From: CAYOXD01 sp964407825
GTDB taxonomy: Bacteria > Desulfobacterota > Desulfobacteria > Desulfobacterales > JAFDDL01
NCBI GenBank assembly: GCA_964407825.1
Contig: CAYOXD010000027.1
Span: forward strand, 1 to 29,312
Length of the DNA stretch: 29,312 nucleotides
Reading direction: 5' to 3'
How positions within the stretch are numbered: the stretch's first letter is position 1; each line of letters starts with the position of its first letter. Below are positions 13,921 to 21,150 of this stretch, in pieces. A program made the translations under genes and the position numbers. A model generated the notes under the pieces. That model was not told where the DNA came from. It saw only the letters and a list, made by a program, of their open reading frames with translations, and did not search any database.

Positions 13921-15348
13921 CTACAGAAGCGTCCCTGCGGCCGCCCGGGCCACGTGCAGCAGGCCCGCCGGAAAGAGGCCGCCCCCGATCATGAGGAGGA
14001 TCAGCGCGATGGCCGCTCCCTGGGTCGCGGGGGTAATGCGCAGGGCCGCACCGGGCGTTTCTTCGGGCAGAAAATAGGCGGCCTTCAGCACCTGGAGGTA
14101 GTAGTAGAGGGAGATCACCACGTTGATCATGGCGACGAGAACGAGGCCGAAAAAGCCGGCTTCCATGGCGGCGGTGAAGACCAGGAACTTGGCGGTGAAT
14201 CCGATAAAGGGCGGAAGCCCCGCCAGGCTGAAAAGCGACACCATGAGCGCCAGGGCCAGCACCGGCGCCCGGCGGTGAAGCCCCGCCAGGTCCCCGATCC
14301 GGGGGTTCTCGCCTCTTACCGCCACCTTGATCACCACCAGGAACACCGTGAATTTCATCAGCAGCAGGGACACGGCATAGAAGATCACGCCCACCTGGCC
14401 GGCCCCCTGGCCGCTCAAAAGCCCGATCAGGATGTAGCCCGCGTGGGCGATGCTCGAATAGGCCAGCAGCCGTTTGAGGTCCTTCTGCGCGATGGCCGCC
14501 AGGTTGCCCAGGGTCATGGTCACGACGGACAGAAAGCCCAGCGCGTGGGTGAGATAGGCGTTGCCCGCGCCCGCGGAGAGCACCCGCACCAGAACCGCCG
14601 CGGCCGCCACCTTGGACACCGTGGCGATATAGGCGCTGACCTGGTTGGCACCGCCCTGGTATACGTCGGGGGCCCAGATATGAAACGGGCACAGGGCCAT
14701 CTTGAACAGAAAGCCGGCCAGGCTCAGCACCAGCCCCACCATGACGGCCGGCCTGGCGGCCGCCGCCGGCATCAGGCGTGCCAGATCCGAGAGGTACAGG
14801 GCGCCGGTGGTGCCGTAGAGGATCCCCAGGCCGAAGAGCATCATGGCGGAGGCCGATATCCCCACCAGGAAGTACTTCAGGCCCGCCGCCATGCCCACGG
14901 ACCGCTCCTTTCGCAGGGCGACCAGGATGTAGAGACAGTAACTGGACAACTCCAGGGCCACGTAGATGCTCAGGAGATGTACACCGCTCACCAGCATCAT
15001 CAGGGCCAGGGTGCAGGTGAAGAGCAGCAGATAGAATTCGGAATGGTGTCGCCGGGCGATGCCCTCCAGCTCCGAGCACACGAAGAGCACCAGGAAGAGG
15101 CCGAAGGCCAGAAGCACCTTGAAGATCTGGGAGAATAGATCGACCCGGTAGGCGCCGGCAAAGAGCGTCCCTTTCGCCCCCACGCAGGAGAGGCAGATGA
15201 AGAGACCGATCCCGGCCAGGAACACCGAGAGACGGTAGTCGCGCTCCGGGCGGGCCGTGGCGCCCAGGCTGAGTCCGAGAAAGATCAGGGCGCAAAGGAC
15301 ATAGTAGAGCTCCGGAGCGAAGCAAAAGAGAAAGGAGCTCGTCATCAT
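13921..15348 (-). CDS. nuoN: NADH-quinone oxidoreductase subunit N
   Basis: This 475-residue antiporter-like membrane subunit of complex I has about 14 hydrophobic segments. The conserved channel residues are visible: the TM5 Glu in YVALELSSYCLY and the TM7 Lys in GFLFKMALCPFHIWAPDVYQ. LLAYSSIAHAGYILIGL and LAGLPPFIGFTAKFLVF are further family motifs. It is one of three proton-channel subunits (L, M, N). Its ATG overlaps the nuoM stop (ATGA, 15345-15348). It is the last gene of the operon. Confidence 0.96.
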   Translation of the reverse strand: MMTSSFLFCFAPELYYVLCALIFLGLSLGATARPERDYRLSVFLAGIGLFICLSCVGAKGTLFAGAYRVDLFSQIFKVLLAFGLFLVLFVCSELEGIARRHHSEFYLLLFTCTLALMMLVSGVHLLSIYVALELSSYCLYILVALRKERSVGMAAGLKYFLVGISASAMMLFGLGILYGTTGALYLSDLARLMPAAAARPAVMVGLVLSLAGFLFKMALCPFHIWAPDVYQGGANQVSAYIATVSKVAAAAVLVRVLSAGAGNAYLTHALGFLSVVTMTLGNLAAIAQKDLKRLLAYSSIAHAGYILIGLLSGQGAGQVGVIFYAVSLLLMKFTVFLVVIKVAVRGENPRIGDLAGLHRRAPVLALALMVSLFSLAGLPPFIGFTAKFLVFTAAMEAGFFGLVLVAMINVVISLYYYLQVLKAAYFLPEETPGAALRITPATQGAAIALILLMIGGGLFPAGLLHVARAAAGTLL

Positions 15349-16820
15349 GGCAGCACCGCCTTCATGAAGGGAACCGAGGCTGTTTGGATCACGTTCAGCA
15401 GCAGGAAGGGAAAGAGCCCGAAGCCCACCAGCACCGTGACCAGCAGCATTCTGGGAATGCCCAGGGCCATGGGGACATCACCGAGATGGGCATGGGCCTC
15501 CCTGGCCGGGCCGTAGAAGGTCCGCTGCACCACCCGCAGCATGAAAAGGGCGCTGACGGCAAGGGCCAGGATCGCCGCGGCGCCCAGTATGGGATATACC
15601 TTGAAGGCGGCGACAAAGACCAGAAGTTCCCCCCAGAAGCTCGCCAGGCAGGGCACCCCCATGCTGGCCAGGGCCGCCACGATGAAGAAGGTCGAGGCGA
15701 CGGGCATCACCCGGCTCAACCCCCCCAGTTCATCGATGTTCTTGGTATGGGTGCGATCGTAGATATAGCCCACCGCCGAGAAGAGAAGCGCCGTCATGAT
15801 GCCGTGGGCGAACATCTGGAACACCGCGCCATTGAGGCCGTCCACGCTCACGGTGGAAAGCCCCAGCCCCACGACGCCCATGTGGGAGACGCTGGAATAC
15901 CCGATCACATACTTCAGATCCCGCTGCCGGAGACCGGCCAGGGCGCCGTAGACGATCCCGAAGGACGCCAGGAAGGCCATGAGGGGGGCCCAGTGGCGCC
16001 ACCCCTCGGGGCACAGCATGATGGCCACCCGCAGGATCCCGAAGGCGCCGATCTTCATGAGCACCCCGGCGTGCACCATGCTCACGCCGTGAGGTGCTGC
16101 CACGTGCCCCACGGGAGACCAGGTGTGAAAGGGCCACACGCCGGCCAGGATGCCGAATCCGATGTATAAAAAGATGAAGGCGAAGGTCTGTTGGGCCGAT
16201 GTCAACACGCCGGGTCGCATCAGGTCCGTCACATCGAAGCTATGCAGGCCCGAGACCGTGTAGAGGTAGATGATGGCCGGCAGGATCAGCGCGCTTCCGG
16301 CCAGCAGGTACAGGGTCAGCTTCATGGCCCCGTACTCCTTCCGGGTGCCGCCCCAGATGACGATCAGAAGATACATGGGAAAGAGCGACACATCGTACCA
16401 GACAAAGATGAAAAAGAGGTCCATGCTCATGAAGAGCCCGAAGACGCCCAGCACCAGCGCAAAGTAGAGGGCGAAGAACTCCTTGACCCGGTATTCGAGT
16501 TCCCACATGGTCAGAACGCCGGTGAAAAAGACGATGGCCGTCAGCAGCAGCATCGGCAGGTTGAAGCCGTCCACCGCGTTGTAATAGGTGATGCCCAGCT
16601 GCGGCACCCAGGGCAGCCGCTCGACGAACTGCAGGCCGCCCCGGTGGGGGTCATAGGCGATATACAGGATGACGGTCAACAGCAGGGTGGCGCCGGAGAA
16701 GCCGGCGCTGATCCACCGGATGCGCCGGACCTGGGTCCCGGGCGTCAGCAAAATAGCCGCGAACCCGGTCAGGCAGCAAACCAAGAGGGTGGAAAGGTAG
16801 GGAAATCCGGAATAGACCAT
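15345..16820 (-). CDS. nuoM: NADH-quinone oxidoreductase subunit M (divergent channel)
   Basis: The 491-residue membrane subunit is recognised by WPFHTW (229-234), GVLMKIGAFG (252-261), VIGYSSVSHMGVVGLG and GVPCLASFWGELLVF. The channel is unusual. D143 (VWYDVSLFPMYLL) replaces the essential TM5 Glu (E144 in E. coli). L225 (GILAGVWPFHTW) stands where E. coli has the TM7 Lys K234, and LPDAH reads SPVGH. K256 matches E. coli K265 with the same 9-residue offset, which supports the alignment. It starts 24 bases after the nuoL stop and overlaps nuoN by four bases. The changes may mark a distinct NuoM lineage and not a loss of function. Confidence 0.95.
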   Translation of the reverse strand: MVYSGFPYLSTLLVCCLTGFAAILLTPGTQVRRIRWISAGFSGATLLLTVILYIAYDPHRGGLQFVERLPWVPQLGITYYNAVDGFNLPMLLLTAIVFFTGVLTMWELEYRVKEFFALYFALVLGVFGLFMSMDLFFIFVWYDVSLFPMYLLIVIWGGTRKEYGAMKLTLYLLAGSALILPAIIYLYTVSGLHSFDVTDLMRPGVLTSAQQTFAFIFLYIGFGILAGVWPFHTWSPVGHVAAPHGVSMVHAGVLMKIGAFGILRVAIMLCPEGWRHWAPLMAFLASFGIVYGALAGLRQRDLKYVIGYSSVSHMGVVGLGLSTVSVDGLNGAVFQMFAHGIMTALLFSAVGYIYDRTHTKNIDELGGLSRVMPVASTFFIVAALASMGVPCLASFWGELLVFVAAFKVYPILGAAAILALAVSALFMLRVVQRTFYGPAREAHAHLGDVPMALGIPRMLLVTVLVGFGLFPFLLLNVIQTASVPFMKAVLP

Positions 16821-16844
16821 GAAGTATGCTTCCCCGTTTGAGTG

Positions 16845-18713
16845 TTACAGAAAAAAATACAGCGCCAGAAACACCATGGCCACGAAGGCCGCCGCCAGCC
16901 GATACTGGATCGTTCCCTGGTGCAGAAGGGACACCAGCCGGCCGGTATTCACCGTAGCGGCGGCCATGCCGTCGATACCGCCGTCGATGACCCGCTGATC
17001 GGTGCGGGCGCAGAACAATGAAATCCCCTGGTCCAGGAAACGATCCACCAGGTAACGGTAGAGGCGGTCCAGCCCCCAGCGGTCCGCGAAAAAATCAGCC
17101 ACCGACGGCAGCCGCTCCGCAAAGCCCTTCCGGGGCGCCCTCGGGGAGGCGAATTCGAGCCAGGACACCAGAACCCCCATGGCCGAAAGGCCCATGGCCA
17201 CATAGGGCAGCCAGCGGCCGTGGTCCGCCGCGGACCCCATGGCGCCGCCCGTCAAGAAATATGCCAGGGGCTGATGGAAAAACCCAAGGACCCCCGTGAC
17301 CCCGGCCAGCACCACCAGGGGCCAGGCCATCCACCGGTATGCGGCGCCGTCATGGGGGGCATGGTCGGCCGATGCCAACGGCGCCGCTTCCACCCGGTCC
17401 GGGACCAGGAGAAGGAAAATCAGCCGGAAGGCGTAATAGGCCGTGAGAAAAACCCCGAGGAGCGCCGCCGCCAACCAGAGGGGATTTTGCAGCCCGGCCA
17501 GGGCGGCCATGATGGACTCCTTGCTGAAGAACCCCGAAAAGGGCGGCAGGCCCGCCAGGGCCGCGGCGCCGATGACGAGACAGATCATGGGGGTCTTCAG
17601 GCGCCGGCACCCCCGTCTGCCCAGGTCCACCGCGTCGTTGGTGCCGTAGGCGTGGATAAATACGCCCGAGCACAGAAAGAGAAGGGCCTTGAACCCCGCA
17701 TGGGTCGTCAGGTGGAAGAGGCCCGCGAACAGATTCCCCGCCGCCAGCCCCATGATCATCAACCCCAGCTGGCTGATGGTGGAATAGGCCCAGATCTGCT
17801 TGATGTCCCGGCTGACCATGGCCATGGTGGCCGCCAGGAGCATGCTGATGCACCCCACGGTCATGCAGATTTCCATGAGCCACGGGCAGCGGCTGAAGAA
17901 GGGGAAGAGCCGGGCAAAGAGAAAGACGCCGGCCGCCACCATGGTGGCCGAATGCAGAAGCGCGCTGACGGGGGTCGGCCCCTCCATGGCGTCGGGCAGC
18001 CAGGTCATGAGGGGGAACTGGGCGCTCTTTCCGATGATGCCGCAGAAGATCAACAGGCCCGAGACCCCCAGGAGGGTCGTGCCCATGCGGCTCGCCGCGG
18101 CCGGCCCGTTGAGGGTCGTAAAATCCAGATTTCCCAGGCCATAGAGCACCAGCAACAGGCCGATGAAGAACCCCACGTCCCCCACCCGGGTCATGACAAA
18201 GGCCTTTTTGCCCGCCTGGGAGGCGCTGAACTTCTCGAACCAGAACCCGATGAGAAGATAGGAGGAAAGCCCCACCAGCTCCCAGAAGATGTACAGCTGC
18301 AACAGGGTGGGAGAAAGGCTCAGGGAGCCCATGGCCCAGGCGAAGAGGGACATCAGGGCATAGTACCGGCAAAATCCCGGATCCGAGGCCATATAGCCCA
18401 GGGAGTAGATCTGGACCAGCAGGCAGATGGTGGTCACCACCAGGAGCATCTGAAGGCTCACCGGGTCCAGGTAGAACCCGAAGGGGACCACCACCCCCGC
18501 GGAGTCCAGCCAGCGCCCGGTGTATACCTCGGCCGGGGCCCCGTGCCCGTGATGGATCAGCAGAAAAACGGCGCAGATGAAGGCACCGGTGATGGTGCCG
18601 ATGGAAAGTCTCGCCGCAAGGGCGGGGCGCTGGCGCAAAAACACCAGGATGAGCACAAAGGCCGCAAAGGGGCTCTGGGTGGCCAGTATGCCGGCTATCA
18701 GGTCAAGGGGCAT
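16845..18713 (-). CDS. nuoL: NADH-quinone oxidoreductase subunit L
   Basis: This 622-residue membrane subunit has the usual length and ends in the long lateral helix region. Key motifs are FWELVGLSSYLLIGFWFEK with the TM5 Glu, MTRVGDVGFFIGLLL, and GKSAQFPLMTWLPDAMEGP with the TM7 Lys. VSALLHSATMVAAGVFLFAR, WAYSTISQLGLMIMGLA and GLPPFSGFFSKE complete the set. It is the distal proton-channel subunit. Unlike NuoM, its channel residues are standard. It follows nuoK by 37 bases. Confidence 0.97.
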   Translation of the reverse strand: MPLDLIAGILATQSPFAAFVLILVFLRQRPALAARLSIGTITGAFICAVFLLIHHGHGAPAEVYTGRWLDSAGVVVPFGFYLDPVSLQMLLVVTTICLLVQIYSLGYMASDPGFCRYYALMSLFAWAMGSLSLSPTLLQLYIFWELVGLSSYLLIGFWFEKFSASQAGKKAFVMTRVGDVGFFIGLLLVLYGLGNLDFTTLNGPAAASRMGTTLLGVSGLLIFCGIIGKSAQFPLMTWLPDAMEGPTPVSALLHSATMVAAGVFLFARLFPFFSRCPWLMEICMTVGCISMLLAATMAMVSRDIKQIWAYSTISQLGLMIMGLAAGNLFAGLFHLTTHAGFKALLFLCSGVFIHAYGTNDAVDLGRRGCRRLKTPMICLVIGAAALAGLPPFSGFFSKESIMAALAGLQNPLWLAAALLGVFLTAYYAFRLIFLLLVPDRVEAAPLASADHAPHDGAAYRWMAWPLVVLAGVTGVLGFFHQPLAYFLTGGAMGSAADHGRWLPYVAMGLSAMGVLVSWLEFASPRAPRKGFAERLPSVADFFADRWGLDRLYRYLVDRFLDQGISLFCARTDQRVIDGGIDGMAAATVNTGRLVSLLHQGTIQYRLAAAFVAMVFLALYFFL

Positions 18714-18750
18714 GGGAAATTCCTCGCGGCTGCCATGGGACGTATCAGAT

Positions 18751-19047
18751 TCACGAGCGCAACAGGTCCGGATCCATGGAGCCTTTTTTCCGGACCATCC
18801 ATACGATGAGGGCCAGGCCGATGGACACCTCGGATGCGGCCACCGCCAGGATGAAAAGCGCGAAGACCTGCCCGTCCAGCTGTCCCCAGCGAAGGGCCGC
18901 CCCCACGAAGGCGATGGCGCCGCCGTTCAACATGATCTCCATCCCCAGCAGCATCATGATCAGGTTGCGCCGGGTCACCACCGTCACCATGCCCATCAGG
19001 AACACGGCCGAGGCCAACACCATCACATGGCTGAAAGGAACGATCAT
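18751..19047 (-). CDS. nuoK: NADH-quinone oxidoreductase subunit K
   Basis: The 98-residue protein has three membrane helices. The conserved NuoK stretch NLIMMLLGMEIMLNGGAIAF contains the membrane Glu of helix 2. The second conserved Glu lies in VAASEVSIGLALIV (helix 3). Its ATG overlaps the nuoJ stop (ATGA, 19044-19047). It takes part in the central hydrophilic axis that links quinone reduction to the antiporter subunits. Confidence 0.97.
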   Translation of the reverse strand: MIVPFSHVMVLASAVFLMGMVTVVTRRNLIMMLLGMEIMLNGGAIAFVGAALRWGQLDGQVFALFILAVAASEVSIGLALIVWMVRKKGSMDPDLLRS

Positions 19048-19577
19048 GGGTCCTCCTGTTGCGTTCCGGCCGGCGGCTCCTGGCTTTCCGAGGGGCGCCC
19101 CAGCAGCAGCGCACCCAGCAGCGCCACCAGGAGCAGCAGGGAGACGATTTCGATGCTCAGCCAGTGCTGCCGGAAAAGGTAAAGGCCAAAGTCCCCGGGG
19201 CTCGCCATGGCCGCCTTCATGGCCGTATGCCCCGGGCCGTCCGAGAGAATCACGAGCCCCATCAGCAGGACGAACGCCACGGCCAGCACCGCCGCCGGCA
19301 TCCGCCGGCTCCAGGAGGCGCGCTGTCCCTCCATCTTTTCCACCTGGAGCATCATCACGATGAAGAGAAACAGGATCATGATGCCACCGGCATAGATGAG
19401 GATCTCCAGGGCCCCCAGAAACGGGGCGCCGAGCAGATAGAACAGGCCCGCGCTGCCGAGAAAGGACAGGGCCAGGAACAGCACCGCATGCACCATCCGC
19501 GCTCGGGTGACGGCAATGGCCGTGGTGACGAGAATCTCGGCACCCAGGGCGTAAAATATAAGGTCGTACAGGCTCAT
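19044..19577 (-). CDS. nuoJ: NADH-quinone oxidoreductase subunit J
   Basis: The 177-residue protein has five hydrophobic segments and the family motif VHAVLFLALSFLGSAGLFYL, then FLGALEILIYAGGIMILFLF. The frame is open farther upstream, but ATG 19577 (MSLYDLIFYALG) fits the family start and clears the nuoI stop by 31 bases. No strong ribosome site is seen. It contributes to the E-channel next to NuoA, NuoH and NuoK. Confidence 0.95.
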   Translation of the reverse strand: MSLYDLIFYALGAEILVTTAIAVTRARMVHAVLFLALSFLGSAGLFYLLGAPFLGALEILIYAGGIMILFLFIVMMLQVEKMEGQRASWSRRMPAAVLAVAFVLLMGLVILSDGPGHTAMKAAMASPGDFGLYLFRQHWLSIEIVSLLLLVALLGALLLGRPSESQEPPAGTQQEDP

Positions 19578-19608
19578 AGGCTCAGTCGAATCCTGACCGG
19601 GCGAGGCA

Positions 19609-20145
19609 TCATGGCAGATTGCTCCGCGGGTTGACGGGGCCGGCCTCCCGCTCATGCTCGCCCTTGCCGCCTTTGTCCGTCACGATGCCGGCATACCGAT
19701 AGAAGTTATAGTCCGGGTCCTTGCCGCAGTGATCCACCAGCAGATCCGCCTTTTCGGCCACGAGGGTCAGGATGTCCCGCTCACAGGTCTCGAAAAAGGA
19801 GGTCAGCTGGATGGCCGAGGTGGGGCATGCCTCCTCGCACAGGCCGCAGTAAATGCACCGGGCGAAGTTGATACGGAACCAGGGGGCGTAGCGCCGGCCG
19901 TCTTCCTGCTCGGCCGACTGCATGGAGATGCAGCTCACCGGGCACACGGACGAGCAAAGATAACAGGCGACGCAGCGCTCCCGGCCGTCCGGGTCCCGGG
20001 TGAGGATGATCCTGGCCCGGGTCCTGGCCGGAAGTTTGCGTTTAAACTCGGGATACTCCTCCGTAATGGGTTTTCGGAAAAGGTGCATGAAGGTGGTGGC
20101 GAACCCCTGGGCCAGGGCCTTTATAGCCTCCATCGCGGAACTCAT
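19609..20145 (-). CDS. nuoI: NADH-quinone oxidoreductase subunit I
   Basis: This 178-residue peripheral-arm protein has two ferredoxin-type [4Fe-4S] motifs, CVACYLCSSVCP and CIYCGLCEEACP (clusters N6a and N6b), that carry electrons from NuoG to NuoB. ATG 20145 is chosen because GGGGGAG precedes it and it overlaps the nuoH stop (ATGA, 20142-20145). The longer open frame is nuoH read out of phase. The C-terminal tail is charged and ends soon after YNFYRYAGIV. Confidence 0.96.
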   Translation of the reverse strand: MSSAMEAIKALAQGFATTFMHLFRKPITEEYPEFKRKLPARTRARIILTRDPDGRERCVACYLCSSVCPVSCISMQSAEQEDGRRYAPWFRINFARCIYCGLCEEACPTSAIQLTSFFETCERDILTLVAEKADLLVDHCGKDPDYNFYRYAGIVTDKGGKGEHEREAGPVNPRSNLP

Positions 20146-21143
20146 GGCGCTCCCCCCATCTGCAGCAGCACGCCGCCTGTCACCACGATATTGACCAGGG
20201 CCACGGGAATCAGCACCTTCCAGCCCAGGGCCATCAGCTGATCGTACCGGAGTCTCGGCAGGGTGCCGCGCATCCAGATCATGAAAAAGGCCACCAGGAA
20301 CATCTTCAGGGCCAGCCACAGCCACGGGGGCAGCCAGGGGCCCCGCCAGCCCCCCAGGAAAAACACGGCCATCAGGGCTCCCAGGACCTGGATATGCACG
20401 TACTCTCCGAGAAAGAAGAGCCCGAATCGCATGCCGCTGTATTCGGTGTGATACCCCGCCCCCAGCTCGTTTTCCGCCTCGGGCAGATCAAAGGGAATCC
20501 GCTTGCTCTCGGCCAGGGCGCTCAGGAAAAACACCACGAAGGACACCGGCTGAAACAGGATGAAGGGATGAGCCGCCTGGGCGTTCACGATATCCACCAG
20601 GCTGAAGGAGTGCGCCATCATGACCACGGGCACCAGGGACAGTCCCAGGGGCAGCTCGTAGCTGATCATCTGGGCCGCCCCGCGGATTCCCCCCAGGAGG
20701 CTGTACTTGGAGTTGGCCGCCCATCCGCCCACGGCGACGCCGTACACCCCCAGGGAGGACAGGGCGAACACGAAAAGAAGCCCCACGTTCAAATCCGTGA
20801 TCACCAGGGGAACGGTATGGCCGCCGATGGAAATATCCGGTCCCAGGGGCACCACGGCGAACATCAGAAGGGCGGTGACGGCCACCACCGCCGGCGCCAG
20901 GAGAAAGGGTACCCGCTCCGCGGCCGCCGGAACGATATCCTCCTTGGTGAGCATCTTGATGGAATCGGCGATGGGTTGGAGCAGCCCGAAGAGGCCGGCC
21001 CGGTTGGGTCCCAGGCGCACCTGGAACCGGGCCAGGAGCTTTCGCTCCAGCCACACCAGATAGGAGGCCGCCAGCAGCAGCAGCCCCAGCACGAGGGCCA
21101 GCTTGATCAAGAGGACCGCGAATCCGGCTATCCATGGCAGCAT
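20142..21143 (-). CDS. nuoH: NADH-quinone oxidoreductase subunit H
   Basis: This 333-residue, eight-helix subunit forms the quinone-entry site. Signatures are LERKLLARFQVRLGPNRAGL followed by GLLQPIADSIKMLTKED at the N-terminus and KRIPFDLPEAENELGAGYHT followed by EYSG in the central loop, with the acidic residues kept. MRGTLPRLRYDQLMALGWK closes the family pattern. It starts 7 bases after the nuoG stop. Confidence 0.97.
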   Translation of the reverse strand: MLPWIAGFAVLLIKLALVLGLLLLAASYLVWLERKLLARFQVRLGPNRAGLFGLLQPIADSIKMLTKEDIVPAAAERVPFLLAPAVVAVTALLMFAVVPLGPDISIGGHTVPLVITDLNVGLLFVFALSSLGVYGVAVGGWAANSKYSLLGGIRGAAQMISYELPLGLSLVPVVMMAHSFSLVDIVNAQAAHPFILFQPVSFVVFFLSALAESKRIPFDLPEAENELGAGYHTEYSGMRFGLFFLGEYVHIQVLGALMAVFFLGGWRGPWLPPWLWLALKMFLVAFFMIWMRGTLPRLRYDQLMALGWKVLIPVALVNIVVTGGVLLQMGGAP

Positions 21144-21150
21144 GGCGGCA

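Noticed and set aside
13763..15325. Long minus-strand frame upstream of and in phase with the selenoprotein start
   Set aside because: It is an out-of-phase reading of nuoN with Gly/Pro/Arg-rich low-complexity sequence. The true start at 13762 has a strong ribosome site.
17220..18809. 529-codon plus-strand frame opposite nuoL, and similar long frames opposite nuoG, nuoF and nuoBCD
   Set aside because: They are antisense shadows of GC-rich genes. Their translations are Gly/His/Gln/Arg-rich without any domain.
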